From Mesodorylaimus sp. YZB2_4 (taxonomy: Eukaryota; Nematoda; Enoplea; Dorylaimida; Dorylaimidae), in contig JASANH010001724.1 in assembly GCA_030248295.1 (NCBI GenBank), positions 735,174 through 799,173 of the forward strand: DNA of 64,000 nt, written 5' to 3'. A program made the translations under genes and the position numbers. Of the stretch, positions 1-9,169 are shown in pieces; within the stretch, counting starts at the first letter, position 1; the number at the start of each line of letters is the position of its first letter. Below the pieces are notes generated by a model. It ran no database searches, was not told where the DNA came from, and worked only from the letters and a program-made list of their open reading frames with translations.

Positions 1-620
1 CGCACGGTCCTTTAAAACTTGGTTTTTCGATTTTAGGCTGCGAGTTTAACACTCGGGTTTGGGGAAAAAGTCAAGAAGCATTAATAACATTCCCGGGACT
101 TTAGGCGCTGACCACTGCTGACCGATTGGTCAGACGCCCCTAATATTTTTCAGATAGCTTTATTTTGCACCCCGGAACAAATCACAATTTTTGGTTTCGT
201 TGAGTTCGACGCAACGGTTGGCAAGGCTGCCTTGTCATATTTCGCAAATGCTTGGAGTTGGACAACAGAAATAACGCTATTGGTGAGGAGTACATAAAAG
301 CGGACATATCCGTTTTTATAAAAAAATTGAAGTAATGTCAAAGTCGTTTATGAGCACCATGGATCTTCTTTACTTTATCAGTTTGTAAAGTAGATCCATG
401 ACGAGCAGTGTGGCTTAGAGAGACGCTTCTTGCGCCATGGCATCATGATAATACTGTAAATACTCTATGTTTATCATGGGGAGCATCCTTTTGAAAAAGC
501 TTGATGCGTTATGGTTGCTCAAAAAATCACATGTATTTCGCATGATCCGATCCGAAACTCATCCGATCTGACCCGATCTGAAATTTTTCCATCCGATCCG
601 ATCCGGTCGTGACCCTGAGT
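1..620 (+). repeat. Dispersed repeat family R1, copy 1 (long copy)
   Basis: This segment matches 38080-39095 along most of its length. Shared blocks include 'gcgctgaccactgctgacc' near 100-120, 'gacgcccctaat', 'gcaccccggaacaaat' near 166-181, the block around 355-400 with 'gatcttctttacttta', and a final block rich in GATCCGATC (540-615). Shorter relatives lie at 1590-1740, 35040-35270 and 45690-45860. It has no open coding frame. The class is unknown. The gap-ridden alignment is what an old non-autonomous transposon family would give. The 5' end may lie outside the window. Confidence 0.7.
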
Positions 621-659
621 TGAACTCTGGCTGTCTGAGAGCTTGGTGAAGTTCTCTCT

Positions 660-925
660 GCACGCCTAGCGGTGGGTGACTCACTTGTAATCCCAACGGG
701 ATCGATAAACGAGGAGAGGCCTTATGGGATCTCGAGACCGGCTGTCCTCACGGGGCACGGGCTGGGTATGGTTGCCCCACGGGGTAACCACCGATATCGT
801 CGCTACCCCTCGATGTCGGTGGCTACCCTGTGGGGCAGCGACTATCACGCACCCTTGCCCGGCATGCATGCCGGATTGAGCCTAATCGATGGCAAGATAG
901 GGTCAACTGAGAAGCCCCCCTAGCC
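660..925 (+). repeat. Hairpin-rich GC repeat (SINE-body-like)
   Basis: A GC-rich segment sharing the 'ggtgggtgactcac' block with the SINE body at 37150. It contains very strong self-complementary structure: 783-799 pairs with 811-827 over 17 positions (15 Watson-Crick plus 2 G-T), with an 11-nt loop, and alternative stems such as 799-809 with 833-843 are also possible. It is open on both strands, but this reflects base composition, so I do not call a gene. Confidence 0.5.
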
Positions 926-1036
926 CGCGGGTAAAGGGCCAAAAATCGACTCTTCCCTGGACCGACCAGGACAGGTGAAAAAAACACTTCGCAGTTTATT
1001 CATATCCCGTGGTGACATGAGAATGGTTGCTTTACT

Positions 1037-1053
1037 CCCCCCCCCCCCCCCCC
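1037..1053. repeat. Mono-C tract, 17 nt
   Basis: Uninterrupted C run. Similar G/C runs occur at 4250-4269, 4331-4348, 8058-8074, 25861-25876 and 56774-56787. Confidence 0.95.
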
Positions 1054-1222
1054 ACACCCTCACACCGCTTAACTGTAAGCAGCTGTGTGATCTGCTATTT
1101 ACACTGCAGCAGGTTACAGTACGCCTCACTGTTTATGCCTTATCGGAAGCAGTCAAGCCTGCTTCTTACATCGAGTCAGTACAACCGTTTCCTAACAGAT
1201 GGGAAGCATAGAAAGCACTTAC

Positions 1223-1422
1223 CTTAATATATGTTGCGTAAGATGTGTCCTTGTGATGGCTATCCATCTACTGAAGGCGATGAAAACGAACAAGATGCAA
1301 TTAGCGTACCAAGCATTCAGACATATGAACGACATGAGCCGACCGACAGAGCGATTCTGGCAGCCAGTGACTATGGTGATACCAGAGTATGGACCGAGCG
1401 CCACCAACTCGATCGAATCAGC
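1223..1422 (-). pseudogene. 7TM receptor fragment (cluster member 1), 5' truncated
   Basis: On the minus strand this frame matches the second and third transmembrane part of the receptors at 6290-6675 and 8707-9092. It has the shared 'ADSIEL' start, a Cys/His-containing extracellular stretch, and the hallmark FVFIAFSRWI segment at the end of TM3. It ends at the same place as its relatives with a good splice donor (aag|gtaagt, phase 2) at 1222-1217. The N-terminal coding part is replaced by unrelated sequence from 1423 on, and no second exon is visible downstream. I read it as a truncated gene copy. Confidence 0.7.
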
Positions 1423-1589
1423 GAAATTTTCGGAAACATTCTCGCTCCGTCGGGTCTTTTTTGCAAAAAAATTCAGAACTAGAAGCCTGGAAGACGGAAC
1501 CGAAGCCAATAACCTGAACAGCGGGTTCAGAAGAGCCCTGCGAGTGTTTCTCAACTCTCTGTCGCATCGCAACACACGAACTTAAGAAA

Positions 1590-1745
1590 CCCGCAAGATT
1601 TTAGGAGCTGACCGCTGCTGACCAGCTGGCAATAAGAACCAAATATTTTCAGTAGAGCTTTATCCACGCAAGAAACTTGGGAATTATCGAATAAGCATGT
1701 AAAGTTCAACTTACCGGCTGGCAAAGCTTTCTTAGATCAAGAAGA
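1590..1745 (+). repeat. Dispersed repeat family R1, short copy
   Basis: Contains the R1 core 'gagctgaccgctgctgacc' followed by a TATTTTCAG-like block, an AGCTTTAT block, and a final 'ccggctggcaaagctttctta' that matches 'cggttggcaaggctgccttgt' of the copy at 1-240. Confidence 0.6.
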
Positions 1746-2122
1746 TGTAACTTTAAAATGTTTGTAATAAAATCATGGAAATTGAAGAAACCCTTTTTCA
1801 TATACTGTAGGTAGTTTTTTTTATTTTTAATCATGCCGGCTGCTTTTCAACATGGACCTCGCCTAGCTTATAACTCTTTCACTTGGCGCTAGCCTGCAGG
1901 AAATGATGAAGCACTACAATATTCGTAAAGATTTTGTAACTTCTCTCCTCATTTGGACCAAAGTTTGAATGGATCGACTTTTTACGATGACTAGCTTTTT
2001 AAGGATAACAAAATTCACCTCCAACTCGCGACTAAGATGATTCGAACCGGCAATGCGTCTAGCTGCGTTCCGTTTCTCTTTGAGATCTGCCGAACATCCG
2101 CATACAGATTACTAATTTTCAA

Positions 2123-2275
2123 AAGCGTAGTAACTCTAAAACTGAACGGAACTGATTCTAAAAAGATTCAGTTACAGTTAAATCTAGTTTTGGCGAGGAG
2201 ATTGAGTTTCAGTTTCAGTTACAGTTAACTGAATTTAAAAGATTCAGTTTAAGTTTCAGTTAACTGTAACAACGC
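2123..2275. repeat. GATTCAGTT-rich palindromic repeat R2, copy 1
   Basis: Dense in AACTGAA/TTCAGTT and GTTAACTGTAAC words, including the shared block 'gttttggcgaggagatt'. Its reverse complement recurs at 45135-45240. The right end (caacgctgta) corresponds to the outer end of the 45-46 kb copy. It has no coding potential. Confidence 0.65.
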
Positions 2276-2279
2276 TGTA

Positions 2280-3010
2280 TGAGACTATCGTGGCTTTGGC
2301 AAAGGATAGCTCACAGTCAGTCTAGGGGTTCATCTTACACGGAGATGCTTCCTATTGGAAACAACCACCGAATATTGTAGTTCTGATGAGTTATGCCATA
2401 TTTGGTGGCTGTCATAAAATCAATTTTGAGGGCTACTGCAGAACTATGGAAGGCCCAGTAAGGCGTCAGCTTACCAGGCACGAGGTCCGGATCTGTTTTC
2501 TTTGAGTTGAAATACTGAGTAGAGGCCCTGCACCTACTGCACTTTCAAGTTACTGGTAAATGTTTGAAGAAACAAGTAAATAAGGGAGCTTTGACAGCCT
2601 GTTTGCCTCGATCCTACTGTATTATGGGGCGCCAAAAGGGGCTGTAACGCATATGCGAGCTAGCTTTATTGCAGCTTTCCACTTCAATTTCTTGTTGTAA
2701 GGTTTACGGAGACGGACAAACACAGTACAGAAACCATAGCATATACTGTATAGTATGAATACGTCCTACAAATAATACTCGCATGTATCCTCTACCATTG
2801 CAATCAATTTCATTGGCTGGTATGGTGGACCCAGACAATAGCAAACTGGTCGCGCCTAAAACCCATCTTCTTCATCTTCAAAGCTTGCAGACTATTTATT
2901 TCGACAGAATCATATTTTTGTGCCAGGGAACATAGACAGAAGGAGCCATAAGCAGCGAAAGCATTCAATTTTGTTAGAGCAGAGAGAACTTTGATCTCAT
3001 TAAATTAAAG
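2280..3010. other. No gene seen
   Basis: AT-rich intergenic sequence with short interrupted frames on both strands. I recognise no gene, RNA or repeat structure here. The same holds for 1746-2120. Confidence 0.5.
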
Positions 3011-3018
3011 ACGCAGAT

Positions 3019-4021
3019 TCACAATGACCTGCCCCGAACAATAATCGTGCCAACAATGATTTCCTTGTTGTATTTCCCAAAAGTCACTAACTTTAGGAGT
3101 TTTTTTCTCAGTCTAGTATGAAAGCCAAATAGACAATAGGGTTTATGCAATGGTTGCACAACCAGACACTATGCGAGAAAATGTAGACGGCCACAACTTC
3201 CCATTGAAAAATATTCACCAATGTAAAAACGGCATCCGCTGTGGTGAACACACAGCGGACAAGAAAAAAATTGAATTAATAAATTCTTTTCCCTGCGTCT
3301 GCTCTCAGAATTGACCAAACTTTTTATATCTTTACGTGTCTTATAACATATAACCGAATCAGTGGCATAATGCTGAACGACATTTCCGTTATGGACACGA
3401 TCATGTTCAAACCGAGGTCGACCCAGCGCCATACCTGGCCTATGCTGTTGTCCAGATTATATACCCATGTGTAGGCTTCAGGAAAATAGAGAAACATGCT
3501 TGGCTGGTTAATCACTGCGTGTACAGACAGGCCATGGTGAGCGGGATCCAAGAAATCGCGTGGAGTAGTTTCATGGTCCTGGGGATAAAAGAGCTAGAAT
3601 ATGCAGAAATATCTGGGAAAACTTGAAAAGACTTACGTGAAAATGACAGATAGCAAATAAGATCGAGCAATTAAAATCCATCGGCTGAACGCGATGAACA
3701 CGAACAGCACAACACTCGCGTACCAGGCGCTGATGCATACAAACGACATGCATCGATGGACGATCGGATGCTGGACCCCGATTATGCTTGTCATACCAGC
3801 GTACAGGGCGATGGTGACTTGCTCGATTGAGTCGGCTATGCTCTGACTGATGACGATTTGTATGTAGGATTGGTCATTTCCTTGTCCTTCGAAATCAGGC
3901 AGGCGCACGTCAGGTGAAGAAAAATGAAAACAACGCCGATACAAATGTACGACACACTGACCCCAAGTGTCGTGCTGCTGGATGTTGGGCTACTGTAGTT
4001 GAATGTGGTGTTATCGGTCAT
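3019..4021 (-). pseudogene. 7TM chemoreceptor-like pseudogene (cluster member 2)
   Basis: A full-length two-exon relative of the intact receptors at 5464-6675 and 8075-9092. Exon 1 runs 4021-3637 (donor cac|gtaagt). It is 385 nt against 386 in the intact genes because one T is missing at about 3857, in the TM2 segment. Exon 2 starts at 3578 after 'ccccag'. It has at least four further small frame breaks: near 3510 before the VINQPSMF segment, near 3345 before the K-T-R-K loop, near 3255, and near 3095 just after the TM7 region. The TM7 Asn-Pro-x-x-Tyr motif, the FSRW motif and the TRLRKK tail are still readable across frames. It is clearly disabled by indels, although splice sites and gene length are preserved, so the inactivation looks recent. 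Confidence 0.85.
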
Positions 4022-4249
4022 TTCGTTTGAAACGACAACGAAGTGAATGATTGGTCTACAGACAGTGAAAAAATTTTTCTGAATGTCAGTCCCCTGTGCC
4101 AGAATGTCACTGACCTGACCCCCTGTCTCAGTTATCCATAAAACCTGTCTTCCCTTGACGCCAAACCGCTACCCCGAACTCTTTGCTCTTGCTGCGAAAA
4201 CGGTTCAGAGGAATCATCCTGTCATTCGCGAGGAATTAGCGATTCTGGT

Positions 4250-4348
4250 GGGGGGGGGGGGGGGGGGGGCGTTATAATGACCATCTGCTGCCGATTTTTT
4301 CCTTGTAACTTATTTCTGGCTTGTGGGGCGCCCCCCCCCCCCCCCCCC
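4250..4348. repeat. Paired mono-G (20 nt) and mono-C (18 nt) tracts
   Basis: A run of 20 G at 4250-4269 is followed 61 nt later by a run of 18 C at 4331-4348. The two can pair with each other as a hairpin, or each can form G-quadruplex/i-motif structures. Confidence 0.95.
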
Positions 4349-4486
4349 TAAGTCAGCTAGCATGTGTGCACGCGTCAACCTTCTTGACGTTCCTTTCACA
4401 ATACTTGGCGGCGGTGCGGTAGGCAGCGGCCAAAAATTGAAATCTAGCAAAAAAAACCAGAATGTTTTGAATGAGAGCTATTTGTA

Positions 4487-4858
4487 ATTACGAGGGGCGT
4501 AAAAAGTTCGTTTAATAAATGTCCCGCGAGACCGGTCGTGAGTTAAAGCGCAAAGTCTTCCGCGTACCAGATACACAATTCGAATCTCCAGCTTTTTCTC
4601 TGCAAGAAATTTGCATTTATGTTTCGTGAGAAAAATTACAATTAAAAGCCAGTGCTATAACTCTCCTGCACAAGCGCAGATTTGGATCGATTAAAATTTC
4701 GAAAATACTCATGGCGCCGAAACAAACTGCGTTTGACGCAATCAACCGATTTGAGGAGATTCGGAGCATCAAGGACCAACTGGTTAACGTGGACTTGCTT
4801 AACGTGACTTGCCTGCATAGTAATAGTACAGAAAGAGAATCAGTCGCAATTTGATGCG
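4487..4858 (+). mobile_element. Mariner/Tc1-type transposon, 5' remnant
   Basis: At 4490 the sequence 'acgaggggcgtaaaaagtt' has the form of a mariner terminal inverted repeat. About 200 nt further, a frame around the ATG at 4711 reads through a helix-turn-helix segment (S-K-I-L-x-A-P-K-Q-T-A-F-D-A-I-N-R-F-E-E, then S-I-K-D) typical of the N-terminal DNA-binding domain of these transposases. The frame ends at 4854. The catalytic DD(D/E) domain and the right terminal repeat are not found, so this is a truncated remnant. Subfamily not assigned. Confidence 0.6.
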
Positions 4859-4859
4859 A

Positions 4860-5460
4860 TCGATGGAAAAATCGATTGATATCAGTGCTGGATTAGAGCA
4901 AGAGATTGTTGAGTCAGCATGGGTATCACATTTATAAGCAAGGTCTCCAAAGAATAACAGGCAGTTGTTGACAAAAAGTCTGAAAGCTCGCGAATTTGAA
5001 ATTTACCATTCAAGGTGAACAACTGTAGAACGAGTATAATATTCATGAATAAGTACAGCAGAGTAAAGCCAACAGTTGCGGTAATTACTCAAGCATCTTC
5101 AAGTGAAAAATACCATCTGAGAAAGAATTATATGTACTATTGTTGTACAAGGATGGAATGTATCGTGTTACAATAAATGAGAGAAAACCTGTATTTTTCG
5201 ACGGCAGACTAAACACAGGAACCTAGTTACCCAGAATAAGCACATGCCACGAAAAAATTACATTACCACTAAAGAAAGCTAATTGTACGCCATGGAAAAT
5301 ACTTGCTATGTGCACATTTTATACAGTGCATTAAAAAATTGGTTTTCCCGTTTTCTGGTTTCTTAGGTTGCCAAACCCCCCCTCCCCTGGATCGCTAGGG
5401 GTTTCCGTTTAAAAACATGTTTTCTATTCAGGAGATCGTGAAAAGTGATCGTAAGTAAAT
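4860..5460. other. No gene seen
   Basis: AT-rich sequence downstream of the mariner remnant and upstream (genomically left) of the receptor 3' end at 5464. No coding frame or recognisable repeat. Confidence 0.5.
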
Positions 5461-5463
5461 TTT

Positions 5464-6675
5464 TCATGCAGCCCTACCCATAATCGCAATTGGAGCGATA
5501 ATTATTTTGTTCGTATATTTTCCACAAGTTATAAATTCAAAAAACTTTTTTCTCAACCTAGTGTTGAAAGTTAAATAGATCAGGGGGTTTATGCTGTGGT
5601 TGCACAACCAGATAAAATGTGAGAAAATATATGCAGCTACAGAATCCAACTGAAAAATATTAACTAATGTAAAAACGACATCCAAAGTTGAAAATACGCA
5701 TGCTACAATGAAACATTGAATCAACAAACTTTTTTCCCTACGCCTGATCTCTGTGGTGGCCAAACATTTCACTTGTTTACGCCTGGTGAACAGCCAAATC
5801 AGCGACAGGACATTTAGTGACGTTTCTGCAACAGCCAAGGACGTAATGTAACCGAGATCAGCCCAGCGCCACGCCTGGCCTATTCCACTGCTTAGGTCAA
5901 AGCCCCACGTGTAGACTTCGGGGAAAAAGAGGAAAGCGTCTGACTCGTGAAATACAGTACTGTACAAAACTGCGATGCTTACTGGGACCCAAGTAATCAC
6001 GTGCAGAATCGTCATAATGCGGGGTCTGCAAAGAGAAACAGGTCTTGAGAGGTCTACTCACGACTTGGCTTCTTTGCTCAATTGCCGCGCCAAGTCAACT
6101 CATTCGTGACGACATTTATTCCGGAACATTTTTCTGAGCATTGCATGAAAGTCTGTATGGCCAGCAAGTGCAAAATCGAAATCCACGTCACGACGAAGCG
6201 CATTGGCTTGAGTTCATTTTTCTGTGATAACTTTTTTAATGGATTGACTTGGTATGGCTTTTATGTTAGGGGGCCTGATAAGACTTTACCTGAATATGCG
6301 CGAGAGCATATGCGAATAAGAAATCGAAATCCATCGACTAAACGCGATGAACACGAACAGAGTGGAGCTGACGTACCAAGAGCTTAGGCATAGGAAGGAA
6401 ATGCAACGATGGACGATCGGATTCTGGACTCCGATGATGCTTGTGATGCCAGCGTACAGTGCGATGGTGATCAACTCGATTGAATCAGCTATGCTTTGAC
6501 TGATGACGAATTTGTAGGTGGGATTGAACATTTCCTTGTCCACGAAGATCAGGTAGGCGCATGCCATTTGAAGCCAAATGAAAACAACGCCTATGCAGAT
6601 ATAGATCGACCCGACTACTGGAGCAACGATATAACTTTGTTGGCTGGTGTAGTTGAGAGTGGAGTTTTCGGCCAT
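5464..6675 (-). CDS. 7TM chemoreceptor-like protein (cluster member 3)
   Basis: An intact two-exon G-protein-coupled-receptor-like gene. Exon 1 is 6675-6290 (386 nt, start MAENSTLNY chosen because the same start is conserved in the paralogues); donor cag|gtaaag. Exon 2 is 6025-5464 after the acceptor tttgcag. Phases match (2+1) and give about 315 residues. Exon 1 carries TM1-TM3, with N-glycosylation-type sites near the N terminus, an NPTYKF segment before TM2, and FVFIAFSRWISI at the end of TM3 in the place of the DRY region. Exon 2 carries TM4-TM7, with a basic RRREKSLLIQ loop, the TM7 motif NPLIY and a basic TRLRKKFF tail. Both the TM2 region and the TM7 'P-x-IYL-x-x-N' pattern recall nematode Srt/Srx-type receptors, but the exact family is an inference. 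Ligand unknown. An upstream in-frame ATG at 6696 is an alternative start. Confidence 0.8.
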
Positions 6676-6699
6676 ACCTCTGGAACTTGAGGGCAAGAG

Positions 6700-8050
6700 G
6701 CAATGACTGACCTAAAAAATTCAAAACGTCAAATTAGAAAAATTTACTGAATGAATTTTTTGTTTGGCCACAAAATCACAAAGATATGATCAATCCCGTA
6801 AATGCGTGTCATGTCGAGACCGCGAGGCGCTGCTGAGAATTCTGTAGGTGCGTGTGTGTGTGCAGCTGAGCCTTGTGACCTTTTTCCAATGGTGGCAGCA
6901 CTCAAGACTCTGTGCGTCACAAAACGCTTCCGTTGTCCTAAAAGATCGGAAATGCTTCCTGTCTAAGACCCTTTCAATACTGTATTTTTAAACAATGGAT
7001 TCGGGCCTACTGACCCTATTAGCCCCTGCGATATGCTAGTGGCGGAGGATATAGATATAGGAGCCAGTGGAAGATATAGCAGCCATGACCATGATCAAAA
7101 ACAAAATAAGCATCTATTTGAATAAAACTTATCTTGTTTCAAGTTTTCCAAGATACTGTAGCTCGAATTTTTCAAAAATGTTCACTCATGTTATCAAGAC
7201 TAGCAAAACTTTCGTCACCGTTTTAATTTTTCCCCACTAATTTTTTCAAAAGACTATTTGTACTCATGGATTTGCGCATAATTGAATAAAGGAGCTGGCT
7301 CTTACCGCTGACCGCTGAACATTTGGCTGGCTTGAAAGCCGAATCGCTCAGGCACGCTCGCCAAATTTTATCCGAACTGTGTGCCTATTCTTCCCTGACC
7401 AATTGCATCACTAAGTGTTCCCAAAGCCATTTCCTGATGCTTTAATTTTAGATACTGTAAAAGGAGGACAGGATCGAAGAATCGATGTCGTACAGTTCCC
7501 ACAGTGAATCCTGGCCAAAAGCTATCGCTCATGAGTCTCTGGATATCGCTATGCAGCTGACCTGTAGCGTAAAGCAATAATTTCACCCAAGCATCTTTTG
7601 ACCTCGTAAAAACACTATTTTTCTGGAAATGTGAAATCACACATAGGCGAATACAGTTTAAAAATTATCAGACTCATACCGTACATAAAAACAGAAACAG
7701 CTTTCTCTATTTCTTATAAAATTCGCAGAAATGGACACAATCAGCACATGGTATATAAAACTCGCCGCATATAACAGGTGTAGTAATACTGAAAAACAGA
7801 AAAAATCCTTTTTGTTAGTTCTACTCAGCGAATCTCCATCGCAGAAAACCTGCAGTAAAAAGGCAAACAATCATAATTTGAAGAAGATCCGCTAATACAT
7901 GGAGTGCACAAATATTAATCCCATTAGATAAAGTAGGCTTTGCACATTGAACTAATAAACATAAAAACGGCAAGTTAGCTCACACAGCGGCTACACAAAA
8001 CAAATATCTGGGATTCTGTACTTACTTACAGTGTCAATACAACTGTAGTT
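6700..8050. other. No gene seen; possible weak R1 similarity near 7300
   Basis: Intergenic DNA between two receptor genes. Around 7300-7330 'cttaccgctgaccgctgaac' recalls the core of repeat family R1. Short minus-strand frames at 7368-7870 have no recognisable domain and no conserved start. A tract of 17 G lies at 8058-8074. Confidence 0.45.
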
Positions 8051-8057
8051 ATCTGTA

Positions 8058-8074
8058 GGGGGGGGGGGGGGGGG
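8058..8074. repeat. Mono-G tract, 17 nt
   Basis: Uninterrupted G run immediately 3' of the receptor gene whose stop codon lies at 8077-8075 on the minus strand. Confidence 0.95.
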
Positions 8075-9092
8075 TTAACGGTGAATTGTGCTCCTGCTCT
8101 TGATCATAACAGTTGGCATAATAACTTTTTGTTTAGAATACGTTCCTAAAGATAATAAATTAATAAATTTTTTTCTCAGTCGGGTATTGAAAATCAAATA
8201 GATGACTGGATTTATGGAATGATTGGACAACCAAATAGTGTGCGAGAAAATATATACAGCGACACCCTCCCATTGGAAAATGTTGACCAACGCGAAAACG
8301 ACATCCGTGGTAGTGAACACACAGCCAACAAGAAAACATTGAATCAACAAATTTTTTTCCCTACGCCTATTCTCAGAAGTGGCTAAGCTTTTAATTTGTT
8401 TCCGTGTTTTGTACAACCAAACTAGCGGCGTGATGTTGAAGGACATTTCCACAGCGGTCACAACTGAGCTGAAACCGAGATCAACCCACCGCCATACTTG
8501 TCCTATGCCGATGTCCAGATTATATCCCCAAGTGTACGACTCGGGGAAATAAAGAAACATGCTCGACTCATTCAACGCTCCGAGATATAAACTGACGACA
8601 GCCAGTGGGAGCCAACATATCACATGGAAAATCTTCATGCTCCTCGGGTTGTAAATGCAAGCAAAGCATGAATCCTGAAAGATCGCTGTTGAATGGAAGG
8701 ACTTACCTAAAAATACGAGCCACCATTTGCGATCTGCTGATAGAAATCCATCGGCTAAACGCGATGAATATGAACAGCATGACACTCGCATACCAAGCAG
8801 TGAGGCATACAAAAGACATGAAGCGATGCAGTACTGGATGCTGGACCCTGATGAGGCTTGTAATGCCAGCGTACAGGGCGATGGTGGCCAGCTCTATTGA
8901 GTGTGCTATGCTCTGGCTGATGACGAATTTGTAGGTGGGATTGGTCATTTCCTTGTCATTCGAAATCAAATAGGCGCAGGTAAGTTGCAGGAAAATAAAA
9001 ACGAATCCTGTGCAAATATAAAACGAAGAAACAACAATCGCAATGGTGCTGGATGCTGAGTCCGTGTAGTTGATTGTAGAATTTTCAGCCAT
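8075..9092 (-). CDS. 7TM chemoreceptor-like protein (cluster member 4)
   Basis: Two-exon paralogue of the gene at 5464-6675. Exon 1 is 9092-8707 (386 nt, same length and phase as its relatives), beginning MAENSTINY and ending at a strong donor (tag|gtaagt). Exon 2 runs to 8075. The obvious acceptor 'tttcag' at 8680-8675 would shift the frame. The acceptor aligned with the paralogue is mutated (ttacaa instead of ttgcag). The nearest phase-correct AG is at 8644-8643 (cccgag|g), giving a 64-nt intron and about 317 residues. TM1-TM3, the FSRW segment, the basic RRREKNLLIQ loop, NPVIY in TM7 and the TRLRKKF tail are all intact. Either this gene uses the unusual acceptor or it is in early decay. 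Family assignment as in the neighbour; ligand unknown. Confidence 0.75.
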
Positions 9093-9169
9093 TTTAAGAA
9101 AAAGCTCACCGAACAGATTGTTAGACTTAGAAATGACGATGAACCTAAAGATAATGTCAACAATAATAT

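Noticed and set aside
672-923. Overlapping open frames on both strands in a GC-rich segment
   Set aside because: Openness on both strands follows from composition and hairpin symmetry, and related repeat sequence occurs elsewhere.
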